From JASHPR01 sp963749145 (lineage in GTDB: Bacteria > Actinomycetota > Actinomycetes > Streptosporangiales > Streptosporangiaceae), in contig CAVVLN010000005.1 of assembly GCA_963749145.1 (NCBI GenBank), positions 744,001 through 808,000 of the forward strand: a DNA stretch of 64,000 nucleotides, in the 5' to 3' direction. The notes beneath the pieces are model-generated. The model worked only from the letters and a program-made list of their open reading frames with translations, did no database searches and was not told the origin of the DNA. Shown piece by piece: positions 41,954-50,089 of this stretch; the stretch's first letter is position 1; the number at the start of each line of letters is the position of its first letter. The translations under genes and the position numbers were made by a program.

Positions 41954-43113
41954 GAGCTCATCGCCTTGATCAGCCCGCGCAACGCGCGCAGGTCCACCTC
42001 GTTGCCCTTGTCCCGCAGGGCCTTGATCGCCTCGACGGCGACGCGCGGGTCGTTGGTGCCGGTGAACTCCGCCGTCGCCTTCGGCCCCCACTGGGCCAGG
42101 CCGCTACGCGACAGCGGGGCCCAGCCGGGCTCCATCGAGCAGTCGAACACATCACCGTCGGTGTAGTGCTCGAACATGGCCCGGTCCGGATCGCGCCAGT
42201 AGTCGAAGATCTGGCTGCCCTGGATGTGCCGGCCCAGGCCCCACGCGTGCCGGTACCCTTGCTCGCGCAGGTACTCCCCGCTGGCGGCGACCTCATCCAG
42301 GTCGGTGAGCTCATAGGCCGAGTGCAGGTAGCCGGTGTGCGGCTGCAGGGCCATGGCCAGGGTGTGATGGTCGGCGGGGACGCTGCCCAGGTCACAGCGG
42401 ATGAACGCCATCGCCGGGCCGCGCTCGCGCTGCCTGTCCAGGTACAGGAAGTCGCTGACGATCAGCCCGAGGGTCTCCAGGTACCAGTCCAGGGCTGCGC
42501 GGAACCGGGTGGTGCCCAGCGCCACGTGTCCTAGCCGCTGGATCTCCGCCGGGTGCCGGTCCGGTCGCTGGGTGGCGTTGGCCCGCGCCCGCTCGGTTCC
42601 GAAGTTCAGCGGCAGCGGGGCGCGCTCGGGCAGCGCGGGGAACTCCGCGACGCCGTGCACCACGCGCACCGGGAACCCGCTCGGGTCCCGTAGCAGGACG
42701 GCGTGGCCGCCCTGGTGCGCGGTGACCGTCCCGCCGGCGCCGCGGGCCAGCCGGTCCAGGTCACCCCGCTCGGCGGCCTGGAACGCGGGTCCCACGAAAC
42801 GGGCCCGCGGACCGCGGCGGACCACCAGGCACGCGGCAGCCGCCGGCCGGCCGCGCAGCACCAGCATCTGCGGCGTCCGGTCCGCCACGGTAAAGCCGAA
42901 GTCGGCGCCGAACCGCCCGGCGCGGTCCAGGTCCGGCTTCTCGAACTCCAGCCAGGCCAGCCCGGCCACCTTGACCAGGGGATCCTTCGACCGCCCGGGA
43001 TGCTCCCCGGGCCGCGCCCCCGCCTCGCTGTGCAGCGAGCGGTGCGGGTCTTCCCTGGGTTCCCGGGGTGACGAAGACCCGGGGGCTTGGGTCGGGCTCG
43101 GATGAGTCGTCAT
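41950..43113 (-). CDS. Type I extradiol (VOC-fold) catechol dioxygenase
   Basis: A 387-residue two-domain vicinal-oxygen-chelate dioxygenase. A 45-residue polar N-terminal extension precedes domain 1. The Fe(II) ligands fall in the second domain: H196 in 'RLGHVALGT', H264 in 'TGYLHSAYEL' and E315 in 'RAMFEHYTDG'. 'ADHHTLAMAL' supplies a conserved second-sphere His pair. It cleaves a catechol ring next to the hydroxyls. ATG 43113 follows GAGGGAACC. It is the first gene of the minus-strand operon, with a palindromic AT-rich element centred about 60 bp upstream. BphC-like or 2,3-dihydroxyphenylpropionate-like specificity is not resolved. Confidence 0.88.
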   Translation of the reverse strand: MTTHPSPTQAPGSSSPREPREDPHRSLHSEAGARPGEHPGRSKDPLVKVAGLAWLEFEKPDLDRAGRFGADFGFTVADRTPQMLVLRGRPAAAACLVVRRGPRARFVGPAFQAAERGDLDRLARGAGGTVTAHQGGHAVLLRDPSGFPVRVVHGVAEFPALPERAPLPLNFGTERARANATQRPDRHPAEIQRLGHVALGTTRFRAALDWYLETLGLIVSDFLYLDRQRERGPAMAFIRCDLGSVPADHHTLAMALQPHTGYLHSAYELTDLDEVAASGEYLREQGYRHAWGLGRHIQGSQIFDYWRDPDRAMFEHYTDGDVFDCSMEPGWAPLSRSGLAQWGPKATAEFTGTNDPRVAVEAIKALRDKGNEVDLRALRGLIKAMSS

Positions 43114-43152
43114 GATCGGTTCCCTCGCTCTCAACCACTGAATCATTCGATC

Positions 43153-43182
43153 AGTCTTGTAATTAACTATCAGTTATGATAG
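43153..43182 (-). promoter_or_regulatory. AT-rich operator upstream of the aromatic operon
   Basis: The 28-bp element AGTCTTGTAATTAACTATCA + GTTATGAT contains a perfect inverted repeat CTATCA-GTTA-TGATAG (43167-43182). It lies 40-70 bp before the dioxygenase start. Close copies lie at 48020-48047 (24 of 28 identical) and, on the opposite strand, 53881-53908 (25 of 28). It is a probable TetR-type operator. Confidence 0.7.
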
Positions 43183-43248
43183 AGATGTTGTCAAGTGCCG
43201 GCCTGACGAAGTTCAACGACCGCGAGTGCCCAGGTCCGCAGGAAGCAA

Positions 43249-43286
43249 GGGACGACCCGTCCCCGGCAGCCATGGCCCTTCGTCCC
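43249..43286 (+). promoter_or_regulatory. Paired DevR/DosR-like boxes upstream of the BON gene
   Basis: Box 1 GGGACGACCCGTCCC (43249-43263) and box 2 GGCCCTTCGTCCC (43274-43286) resemble the GGGACnnnnGnCCC sites of DosR/DevR response regulators. The same pair with the same 24-bp phasing occurs at 47898-47935. They lie 83-120 bp upstream of the BON start. Confidence 0.55.
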
Positions 43287-43368
43287 TTACAGCCCGCCGG
43301 GCGGGACGGTAACTTCGGCTGGCCAGCGAGCAGTGAGCTTTAGTCGCCCAGCGAAAGGATGCAGGCAG

Positions 43369-44037
43369 ATGAGCAAGGACCCAGTGAGCAAGGCCAAGGA
43401 CGTCCGCGCGGCGGTCGAAGCGGAGCTCAGCTTCGATCCGCGTGTCGACTCCGCGGGTATCACGGTCGTGAACATCGGCGGAAATGTAAACCTCACCGGC
43501 ACGGTGCCGAGCTACCCCCAGTACCTGGAGGCGGCGGCCGCCGCGCGGCGGGTCGCCGGGGTGAAGACCGTGGACAACAACCTGGAGGTGGTGCTTCCGG
43601 AAAGCGACTGGCGCGATGACGTGAAGCTGGCCACCGCGGCGAACAACGCGCTCGCGGCCAACGTCACCGTGCCGGACAGCGTGGAGGCGACCGCGGAGGA
43701 CGGCAACATCACCCTGACCGGGACCGTGTCCTACGGCACGCAGCGCGCTGCCGCCGAGGCGGCCGTGGCCGGCCTGGCCGGTGTCCGTAACGTCAGCAAC
43801 GATATCGAGATCAGCTACGTCCTCGACCCGGTCGAGGTCGACCTGCACGTCCAGCAGGCGCTGGACCGCGCCGCGCTGGTCCCCGACGACAGCGACGTGA
43901 CGGCAGACACCAAGGACGGCATCATCACGCTGACCGGCCATGTCCGCACCTGGGCCGAACACGACGCCGTGGTCGTCGCCGCGTGGATGGCCCGCGGGGT
44001 CATCGACATCCGCGACGAGCTTCAGATCACCGGCTGA
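43369..44037 (+). CDS. Triple BON-domain protein
   Basis: The 222-residue protein consists of three BON modules of about 65 residues, at about 8-75, 80-145 and 150-220. Each has the 'VxVxxGxVxLxGxVxS' strand pattern: 'ITVVNIGGNVNLTGTVPSY', 'VEATAEDGNITLTGTVSYG' and 'VTADTKDGIITLTGHVRTW'. Each is followed by a helix and 'GVxxVxNxIxV'. BON domains bind phospholipid or peptidoglycan surfaces, and such cytoplasmic-looking triple forms occur in actinobacterial stress regulons. There is no signal peptide. GAAAGGATGCAGG precedes the ATG. The adjacent DevR-like boxes suggest hypoxic or redox-responsive expression. Confidence 0.87.
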   Translation: MSKDPVSKAKDVRAAVEAELSFDPRVDSAGITVVNIGGNVNLTGTVPSYPQYLEAAAAARRVAGVKTVDNNLEVVLPESDWRDDVKLATAANNALAANVTVPDSVEATAEDGNITLTGTVSYGTQRAAAEAAVAGLAGVRNVSNDIEISYVLDPVEVDLHVQQALDRAALVPDDSDVTADTKDGIITLTGHVRTWAEHDAVVVAAWMARGVIDIRDELQITG

Positions 44038-44196
44038 CCGGCATCGCCGCGGGCCGCCGCCGCAGCACGGCTTTCCGGATCCCGGAGCCACCACGACCGA
44101 CAGCGCCACGGCGGTGCAGGTCAGCCACTGCCGGACGGCAGCATTCACTCCGTGTCGGCCTGTCCGGCCATGGGTGGCTTGTTGGTCCAGCCGGTG

Positions 44197-44844
44197 CTAC
44201 TGCTGGCGACCAGTGCGGCTCTGTCTGGCCAGCAGTGTCCGGCGGGATGCTACCAGCGAGGGCACGAGCAGCTGGAGCAGGTGCTCGAGCGTGGCTGCGC
44301 GGTCGGCCTGACAGGCCACGAACGCGCCGTCGATGGCGGCGAGCGCGAAGCGCGCGAGCTGGTCAGTGGCCGGGCCCTGTGGATCGTCGCCGAAAGCGGC
44401 CGCGATCTGTGTTCGCAGTAGATCGAGCGCGTGCTCTCGTACGCGGCGCACGACGGCTTGTATCTCCCCGTCGCCGGCGGCCGGCGGCTGCGCGGCGAAG
44501 ACGATCAGCAGGCGCAGGAAGCTCGGGTGGCGCTGAAGCGTGCAGGCGGCAGCAGACATGACCCTGGCCAGGTGCTGCGCCGGGCGCCCCGGCCGTCGGC
44601 TCAGGTCCGGTAGGTCGGCGAAGAAGCGCTCGGCACCGCGCTCCATCACGGCGAGCAGGATCCCGTCCTTGGAACCGAAGTAGTGATAGACGGAGCTCAT
44701 CGGGATGCCGGCTTCGCCGACCACGCGGGCGAGGGTCGCCGCCTCGAAGCCGTGCTCGGCCATGACCCGCTCGGCGGCGTCCAGCACGAGCTCCCGTGAC
44801 TTCACGCCGCGCCGGTTGGGCGTTACCCCGGGACGTACGGCCAT
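44197..44844 (-). CDS. TetR family repressor, divergent from an FAD monooxygenase
   Basis: A 215-residue regulator. The N-terminal helix-turn-helix is 'LVLDAAERVMAEHGFEAATL' followed by 'IPMSSVYHYFGSKDGILLAV' (about residues 18-58). The ligand-binding domain follows, with 'RFALAAIDGAFVACQADRAA' near its end. ATG 44844 lies just before the intergenic palindrome CTACAATA-N5-TATTGTAG, which overlaps the monooxygenase promoter. The arrangement predicts repression of both genes, released by an aromatic substrate or product of the monooxygenase. An open extension of six codons upstream is possible but lacks a ribosome site. Confidence 0.9.
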   Translation of the reverse strand: MAVRPGVTPNRRGVKSRELVLDAAERVMAEHGFEAATLARVVGEAGIPMSSVYHYFGSKDGILLAVMERGAERFFADLPDLSRRPGRPAQHLARVMSAAACTLQRHPSFLRLLIVFAAQPPAAGDGEIQAVVRRVREHALDLLRTQIAAAFGDDPQGPATDQLARFALAAIDGAFVACQADRAATLEHLLQLLVPSLVASRRTLLARQSRTGRQQ

Positions 44845-44871
44845 GCTCCCACGATAGCGCAAGTATTGGAG

Positions 44872-44901
44872 TTGACACTACAATACTTATTATTGTAGCG
44901 T
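44872..44901 (+). promoter_or_regulatory. Divergent promoter with perfect TetR palindrome
   Basis: TTGACA (44872-44877) and TAGCGT (44896-44901) form a promoter with an 18-bp spacer reading toward the monooxygenase. Inside the spacer lies CTACAATA (44878-44885), CTTAT, TATTGTAG (44891-44898), a perfect 8-bp-arm palindrome. Occupancy by a TetR dimer would block RNA polymerase. AAGTATTG at 44860-44867, complementary to CAATACTT at 44881-44888, adds a second half-site. Confidence 0.7.
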
Positions 44902-44931
44902 TCACTCCAGTTCTGGCCGAGGGAGGAAGCC

Positions 44932-46743
44932 ATGTCCGGGATAACGGACGCTGACGAGAAGGTCCCGGTTCTGATCGTGGGCGGGGGCGGGGCGGGCCTG
45001 ACCGCCTCGATGCTGCTGGCACGCCTGGGGGTGGAGCATCTGCTGGTCAGCGCGCGGCCGGAGACCTCTGATCTGCCCAAGGCCCACGTCCTGAACCAGC
45101 GTGCCATGGAGGTACTCGAGGACGTGGGTGTGGCCGGCGCCGTCGCGGAGCGCAGCACGCCGCCGGAGCAGATGGCGGCGACGGCGTTCTACGCGGGCTT
45201 CGCCGGTCCCGGCCCGGACTACGGGCGCCGCCTGGCGCGCCTGGAGTGCTGGGGCGCTGGCGGGGCAGACGAGAACTGGCGGGCGGCGAGCCCGTGGCGG
45301 CAGCTGAACCTGCCGCAGATCCGCCTCGAGCCGCTGCTGAAGGCTCGCGCGGAGGAGCTCTCGCCGGGACAGGTCCGGTTCGGCCATGAGCTGACCGGCT
45401 TCGAGCAAGACGGCGAGGGGGTGCAGGCCAGCATCCGCGATAACGCCTCCGGCCGCGGCTACACGGTGGGCTGCCAGTACCTGCTCGGCGCGGACGGGGG
45501 GCGGCGGGTGGCCGGCCTGGCCGGTGTCGGGTACGAGGGGCTCGGCGTGGTGACGCAGACCGCGACGCTGCATGTGTCCGCCGACTTCTCGCCGTGGGCG
45601 AAGGATCCGGACGTCCTGATCCGCTGGATTTTCTCGCCGCAGGCCGGTGTCCTGGTGGTGATGGTCCCGATGGGGCCCGAGCGGTGGGGCCCGGACTCGG
45701 AGGAGTGGGTGATCCACCTCAACTACCCGGCCGGTGATCCCCGCGCGCAGTCCGACGCGCAGGTGGAAGCCGACGCCCGCGAGGCGCTGGGCATTCCGGA
45801 TCTGCCGATGAAGATCCACAAGGTCACGCGCTGGTCGGTCGAGGCGGTGATGGCCTCCGCGTTCCGGGTCGGCCGCGTGTTCCTGCTGGGGGATGCGGCG
45901 CACCGCCACCCGCCCACCGGCGGGCTGGGGCTGACCAGCGCGATCCACGACGCGCAGAACCTGTGCTGGAAGGTCGCGTTTGTCCTCGCCGGTCACGCGT
46001 CGTCGGCGCTTCTGGACACCTACGAAGCCGAGCGGCGGCCGGTCGACGAGCGCAACGCCCAGCGCTCGCTGGAGAATGCGCTCAACCACTTCGCGATCGG
46101 CGCGGCGCTCGGCGTCTCCCACGAGAACACGCCCGAGCAGAACATGGAGCAGCTGCGCCGGATGTGGAGCGGTCGGCCCGAAGACGCCGCGTACCGCTCG
46201 AGTGTGCTGCGGGCGATGCGCGCGCAGTCGATGGAGTTCAGCGAGCTCAACGTCGAGTACGGCTACTGCTACCAGTCCGGGGCCGTGGTGCCGGACGGCA
46301 GTGCCCCGCCCGCGCCGGCCGATGAGATCCGGGTGTATCAGCCGTCCACCCGCCCGGGTGCTCCGCTGCCGCACGCCTGGATCGATGACGAGGACGGCCG
46401 CCGGCGCCCGGTCAAGGACCTCGTGGCGCCGGGGCGGTTCCTGCTGATCGCCGGCGAGGACGGCCAGGCTTGGTGCGAAGCGGCCAGGCAGCTCGCCGCG
46501 GAGGCGGACGTCCCGCTCGACGCGGTGCGGATCGGCCACCTCGACGGGGACTACCACGACCCGCGCTGCGCCTGGCAGCGCCACCGCCATATCGCCAGCG
46601 ACGGCGCCGTCCTCATCCGCCCGGACCGGTTCATCGCCTGGCGTTGCCCGGCCCGCAGTGGCGAGCCCCGCGCTGCGCTCGCTGCCGCGCTCGGCCAGAT
46701 CCTCGCCCGCCCGGCCGGCCCGTCGGCAGCGTCAGCCGCCTGA
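44932..46743 (+). CDS. FAD-dependent phenol-type monooxygenase (TfdB/2,4-dichlorophenol hydroxylase-like)
   Basis: A 603-residue class A flavin monooxygenase. 'VLIVGGGGAGLTASMLLARL' is the N-terminal FAD fold, 'YLLGADGGRRVAGLAGV' the DG motif, and 'VFLLGDAAHRHPPTGGLGLT' the GD motif with the HRHPPTGG signature of the TfdB group. A thioredoxin-like C-terminus is kept. GAGGGAGG precedes ATG 44932. The gene is divergent from a TetR repressor with an operator inside its promoter. The enzyme should hydroxylate a substituted phenol to a catechol and might feed the extradiol operon at 37-43 kb. The natural substrate is unknown. Confidence 0.91.
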   Translation: MSGITDADEKVPVLIVGGGGAGLTASMLLARLGVEHLLVSARPETSDLPKAHVLNQRAMEVLEDVGVAGAVAERSTPPEQMAATAFYAGFAGPGPDYGRRLARLECWGAGGADENWRAASPWRQLNLPQIRLEPLLKARAEELSPGQVRFGHELTGFEQDGEGVQASIRDNASGRGYTVGCQYLLGADGGRRVAGLAGVGYEGLGVVTQTATLHVSADFSPWAKDPDVLIRWIFSPQAGVLVVMVPMGPERWGPDSEEWVIHLNYPAGDPRAQSDAQVEADAREALGIPDLPMKIHKVTRWSVEAVMASAFRVGRVFLLGDAAHRHPPTGGLGLTSAIHDAQNLCWKVAFVLAGHASSALLDTYEAERRPVDERNAQRSLENALNHFAIGAALGVSHENTPEQNMEQLRRMWSGRPEDAAYRSSVLRAMRAQSMEFSELNVEYGYCYQSGAVVPDGSAPPAPADEIRVYQPSTRPGAPLPHAWIDDEDGRRRPVKDLVAPGRFLLIAGEDGQAWCEAARQLAAEADVPLDAVRIGHLDGDYHDPRCAWQRHRHIASDGAVLIRPDRFIAWRCPARSGEPRAALAAALGQILARPAGPSAASAA

Positions 46744-46836
46744 GACGGCCATTCGCAGCCGTCCCGCCGGTGCGCGGTCCTTGTCCGCGCCGTCGTACCG
46801 TATATCGACTGTCTTCGCCGAGCCTGGAGGCCGCGA

Positions 46837-47422
46837 ATGCCAACGCGCAGGACTGGGCGCAGTGCCGTGCGCGACAGGATCGACGGTGCCGATCAGGCCA
46901 TCATGGCCCGCCTTTCCGCGGGAGCTCCCCGGTGCCGGACCGCTTCCTGCCCGCGCTGAGCCGGTCGGCCGATTTCTTCGCGTTGTGGATCGGCATCGCC
47001 GCGGCGCTGGCGGCCAGCGAGGACGAGCGGGGCCGCCGGGCGGCCCTGCGGGGCCTGGTCGGCATGGTGATCGCGAGCACGGCCAGCAACGTCTTGGCCA
47101 AGGGCCTGGTGCGCAGGCCGCGCCCGGCCGGTGAGGTGCAGCCGGACCGCCGCCCGGGCCGGACGCCGGCCACCACCTCGTTTCCGTCCGGGCATGCCGC
47201 CGCGGCGGCGGCGTTCGCCAACGGCGTCGGGCTGGAAATGCCTGCCCTAGCGGCGCCGGCCGGGGCGCTCGCGGCGGCCGTGGGTATGTCCCGGGTCGTG
47301 AACGGCGTGCATTACCCGTCCGACATCGCCGGGGGTGGGCAGTCGGTGTAGGCGTCGGGATGCTGACGCTGCGGTGGTGGCCGCTGTGCCGGTCTCAGCC
47401 TGCAGCCGCGTCAGCGGCTTGA
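46837..47422 (+). pseudogene. PAP2-family phosphatase with two frameshifts
   Basis: Three frames together encode a complete PAP2 lipid phosphatase. 'RDRIDGADQAIMARLSAG' starts at ATG 46837. After a shift near 46920 comes 'VPDRFLPALSRSADFFALW' with the catalytic motifs 'KGLVRRPRP', 'SFPSGHAAAAAAF' and 'SRVVNGVHYPSDIAGG'. After a second shift near 47330 comes 'AVGVGVGMLTLRWWPL' to TGA at 47422. The catalytic His and Asp are all present. The protein would dephosphorylate a lipid pyrophosphate or phosphatidate at the membrane. Two indels in GC-rich runs make inactivation likely unless they are sequence errors. Confidence 0.78.
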
Positions 47423-47560
47423 CACCGCCATTCCTGGTTTCCGCGGTGGTCCATCCCGTCAAGATGCGGCAGCCACCCTCACCTGGCGGGCGACCGGACG
47501 GTGACCGGGATCTGTAATGGGCTGCTCATGTGCTGGTGAGGCGGTGCGTTCATGCCGCTG

Positions 47561-47788
47561 TCAGAGGCCGGGTGGCGGGTCGGGCACGGCCTCGGCCTCT
47601 TTTTCAGCGACTTCGTGCAGGTCCGCTTGCCGGTGCGCCTCGTCCTCATGCAAGGCCCTGGCGATTGCCGCGCCCTGCTCCTTAGCCACCTTCGTTTCAG
47701 CCTCAGCCAGCTCGGCTTGGGCCTGCTCGGCCTTCGCCTGGGCCCTGGCGGCCTTCGCCTGCGACTTGTGCCTGGCGTGGTTGCTCAT
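47561..47788 (-). CDS. Small Ala/Glu-rich coiled-coil protein
   Basis: The 75-residue protein begins 'MSNHARHKSQAKAARAQAKA' and is almost entirely charged helix with heptad-like A/Q/E/K periodicity. Its short proline-rich end is 'AVPDPPPGL'. AAGGAGAC lies six bases before ATG 47788 on the minus strand. Upstream (47898-47935) lie paired DevR-like boxes matching those of the BON gene, so I infer stress- or hypoxia-linked expression. There is no known domain. The composition resembles small DNA- or membrane-associated stress proteins. Confidence 0.62.
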   Translation of the reverse strand: MSNHARHKSQAKAARAQAKAEQAQAELAEAETKVAKEQGAAIARALHEDEAHRQADLHEVAEKEAEAVPDPPPGL

Positions 47789-47897
47789 GATCGTCTCCTT
47801 GGTTTGGGGAGCCTCAGCGAGCGCACCTGTCCGGCCCTGGACGTGAGGCCGCCGCTCAGCCAGCGGTCCACGATCGTCCGCTGCGATCAGGAAGGGA

Positions 47898-47935
47898 AGG
47901 ACTATCGGTCCCTGGTAGCCGGGGCCCTTCGTCCC
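47898..47935 (-). promoter_or_regulatory. Paired DevR/DosR-like boxes upstream of the coiled-coil gene
   Basis: AGGACTATCGGTCCC (47898-47912) and GGGCCCTTCGTCCC (47922-47935) have the same order and 24-bp phasing as the pair at 43249-43286, and about 50 bp around them can be aligned. Read on the minus strand, box 2 is GGGACGAAGGGCCC, close to the DosR consensus GGGACnnnnGGCCC. Confidence 0.55.
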
Positions 47936-48019
47936 TGGTCCGCTCATCAGCGGGCGATGCGCAGGGCGAAGCCAGACGCCCGTGGGGAGATGCACATCGG
48001 CATCGGATCGGGTATAGCC

Positions 48020-48047
48020 AGTCTTGTTATAAACTATCAGTAGTGAT
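48020..48047 (+). promoter_or_regulatory. AT-rich operator upstream of the second TetR gene
   Basis: AGTCTTGTTATAAACTATCA + GTAGTGAT matches the 43153 element at 24 of 28 positions and keeps the left half-site CTATCA (48034-48039). It lies 113-141 bp upstream of the TetR start, consistent with autoregulation. Confidence 0.65.
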
Positions 48048-48160
48048 TTCGACTTCACTAAGGTGAATGCCGAGCAACGACCGGTAGGCGGCGGCCGCGG
48101 TGGGGCTATGACCAGCCAGTGTGGCCGCTAAGGTGCCAGATGGACGGCAGAGGAGGAGTG

Positions 48161-48817
48161 ATGGGTGAGGCGGTACCGGCAGCGGGGGCGCCGCGGGTGT
48201 CGCGGCTGGACCGGCGTAAGGCCCGTACCCGGCAGGCTCTCATCGACGCGGCGGTGCGGCTGATCGCCGAGGGCCGCGGGGACCGGGCCAGCATCCAGGA
48301 GATCACCGAGGAGGCCGACATCGGCTTCGGGTCGTTCTACAACCACTTCGACAGCAAGGAGCAGCTGTTCGCGACCGCCTCGGAGGAGGTGCTGGAGCGC
48401 TGGGGGCAGATGATCGACCGCGCCAGCGCCGGCATCACCGATCCCGCGGAGCTGTTCGCGGTGGGCACGCGGATCACCGGGCGGCTGGGCTGGACCCACC
48501 CGGAGATCGCCGGGTTCCTCGCCGGCGTCGGCCTTGGCGTCCTGGACATCCCCGTCGGCCTGGCGCCGCGCGCCCTGCGCGACATCGAGGCCGGGCAGGC
48601 CGCGGGCCGGTTCACCGTGCCTGATGCCGAGATCGCGCTCAGCGCCGCGACCGGCGGCATGCTCGGGCTCTTCCGGATGCGCCAGCGTCATCCCGATCGC
48701 GTCACGGAGGCCTCGGCCGACCAGCTCGCCGAGGCCATGCTGCGCCTGCTCGGCGTCCCCGCCGACGAAGCCGCCCGCCTCACCGCCCTCCCCCTCCCGG
48801 ACACCGGCACGTGGTAA
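48161..48817 (+). CDS. TetR family transcriptional regulator
   Basis: The 218-residue protein opens with a 15-residue arm, then 'RKARTRQALIDAAVRLIAEG' and 'ASIQEITEEADIGFGSFYNHF' (helix-turn-helix, about residues 17-65). The all-helical sensor domain ends 'AEAMLRLLGVPADEAARL'. AGGAGGAG precedes ATG 48161. Upstream lies a 28-bp AT-rich operator that also occurs before the aromatic operon and before the HdeD gene, making this protein the leading candidate to bind all three. The ligand is unknown. Two DevR-like boxes further upstream belong to the divergent coiled-coil gene. Confidence 0.9.
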   Translation: MGEAVPAAGAPRVSRLDRRKARTRQALIDAAVRLIAEGRGDRASIQEITEEADIGFGSFYNHFDSKEQLFATASEEVLERWGQMIDRASAGITDPAELFAVGTRITGRLGWTHPEIAGFLAGVGLGVLDIPVGLAPRALRDIEAGQAAGRFTVPDAEIALSAATGGMLGLFRMRQRHPDRVTEASADQLAEAMLRLLGVPADEAARLTALPLPDTGTW

Positions 48818-48966
48818 CACCCGCGACAATGCCGCCGACCGCATCCCCTGCCAGCAATCCCGGGTGGCCGGGTCGCCGCGGGCGCGGGTATCGCGGGCGG
48901 GATGCGGGATACTAGGTGCGGAGAGCTACCGTGGCCTGGACCTGACGCCGGCGTCGTGATTCGTCC

Positions 48967-49938
48967 ATGCTCCCCACACCCGCGATGAACCCATCACAGC
49001 GACAGCTGTCACGTCATGGCTGGCGGCCGGTTGATCCGCCGCGTCGGCCAGTGCTGTTCATCAACCCGAGGTCGGGTGACGGCAAGGCCGCACGCGCCGG
49101 GCTTGCCGATCAGGCCCGCGCCAAGGGGATCGAGGCCGTCGTCCTAGACGCGGGCCAGGACCTGGCCACGCTGGTCGGCGAAGCCGTCGCGGTCGGCGCG
49201 GACGCGCTCGGGATGGCCGGCGGCGACGGGTCGCTGGCGGTCGTGGCCGCGGCGGCCGCGGCGCACGGGATTCCATTTGCGTGCGTCCCGGCCGGGACGC
49301 GCAACCACTTCGCGCTCGACGTGGGCGTGGACCGGCACGACGTGACCGGCGCTCTGGACGCGTTCACCGACGGGGTCGAGCGCCAGATCGACATGGCCGA
49401 GGTGAACGGCCGCACGTTCCTCAACAATGTCTCGCTCGGGATCTACGGCGACGCGGTCCGCAGCCCGGCCTACCGCGAAGCCAAGGCGCGCACGCTGCTG
49501 GAGACCGCGGCCGAGGTGATGGGGCCGAGCGCAGAGGCGCCTGCGCTGTGCCTGGCCGACGACCTGGGGCGCGAGCACCGTGATCCCGTCATCGTTCTCG
49601 TGTCGAACAACCCCTACGCGCTTGATCGCCCGCTGGCCCGCGGCACCCGCCCGACGCTCGGCAGCGGGCAGCTCGGGGTCGTCGTCGTCGACGCGCCCGG
49701 CGACAGCCCGCGCCCTCCCGGGCGAGCCTGGAGCGCGCCGCGTCTGGAGGTCAGTGCCCCGGAACCGGTCCACGCCGGGGTTGACGGCGAGGCGGTGGAC
49801 CTGGATCCGCCGCTGCGGTTCGCTATCCGGCCGGCGGCGCTGCGGGTCCGGATCTGCTCGCGCCACCCGGGCGCCTCGCCATCAGCACTCCTCCACCTCC
49901 CGGGCCACCCACCCCGATCTCAGGGCAGGAGGGGATAG
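48967..49938 (+). CDS. Diacylglycerol kinase-like lipid kinase (DAGK catalytic domain)
   Basis: A 323-residue DgkB/YegS-type kinase that phosphorylates a lipid such as diacylglycerol or a long-chain base. The N-terminal 'PVLFINPRSGDGKAARAGL' supplies the NPxSG-like nucleotide loop, 'ALGMAGGDGSLAVVA' the catalytic GGDG(T/S) motif, and 'FACVPAGTRNHFALDVGV' the P-x-G-T-x-N-x-F/L-A motif. 'NNVSLGIYGDAV' and the late 'HAGVDGEAVDLDPP' complete the second beta domain. The last 40 residues are basic and low in complexity. No strong ribosome site precedes ATG 48967; ATG 48985 is an alternative. It is not part of an evident operon. Confidence 0.88.
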   Translation: MLPTPAMNPSQRQLSRHGWRPVDPPRRPVLFINPRSGDGKAARAGLADQARAKGIEAVVLDAGQDLATLVGEAVAVGADALGMAGGDGSLAVVAAAAAAHGIPFACVPAGTRNHFALDVGVDRHDVTGALDAFTDGVERQIDMAEVNGRTFLNNVSLGIYGDAVRSPAYREAKARTLLETAAEVMGPSAEAPALCLADDLGREHRDPVIVLVSNNPYALDRPLARGTRPTLGSGQLGVVVVDAPGDSPRPPGRAWSAPRLEVSAPEPVHAGVDGEAVDLDPPLRFAIRPAALRVRICSRHPGASPSALLHLPGHPPRSQGRRG

Positions 49939-50089
49939 GCGCGCACAACCAGCAGGGACCGCCCCAAATCGGGAGTCGTCTTCATCCCGAAAACCCGCTG
50001 GAACCGACCGTTCTAAGGCAACGGTGCTGAGCCACCTGCACCAGGAAGCCGGCCCCCGCATGAGGCCGCTTTCGACGGCTGCGGCAGCG

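Noticed and set aside
44902..46590. Minus-strand frame of 562 codons opposite the TfdB-like monooxygenase
   Set aside because: Arg/Pro/Ala-rich antisense artefact; the plus strand has all class A monooxygenase motifs and a promoter.
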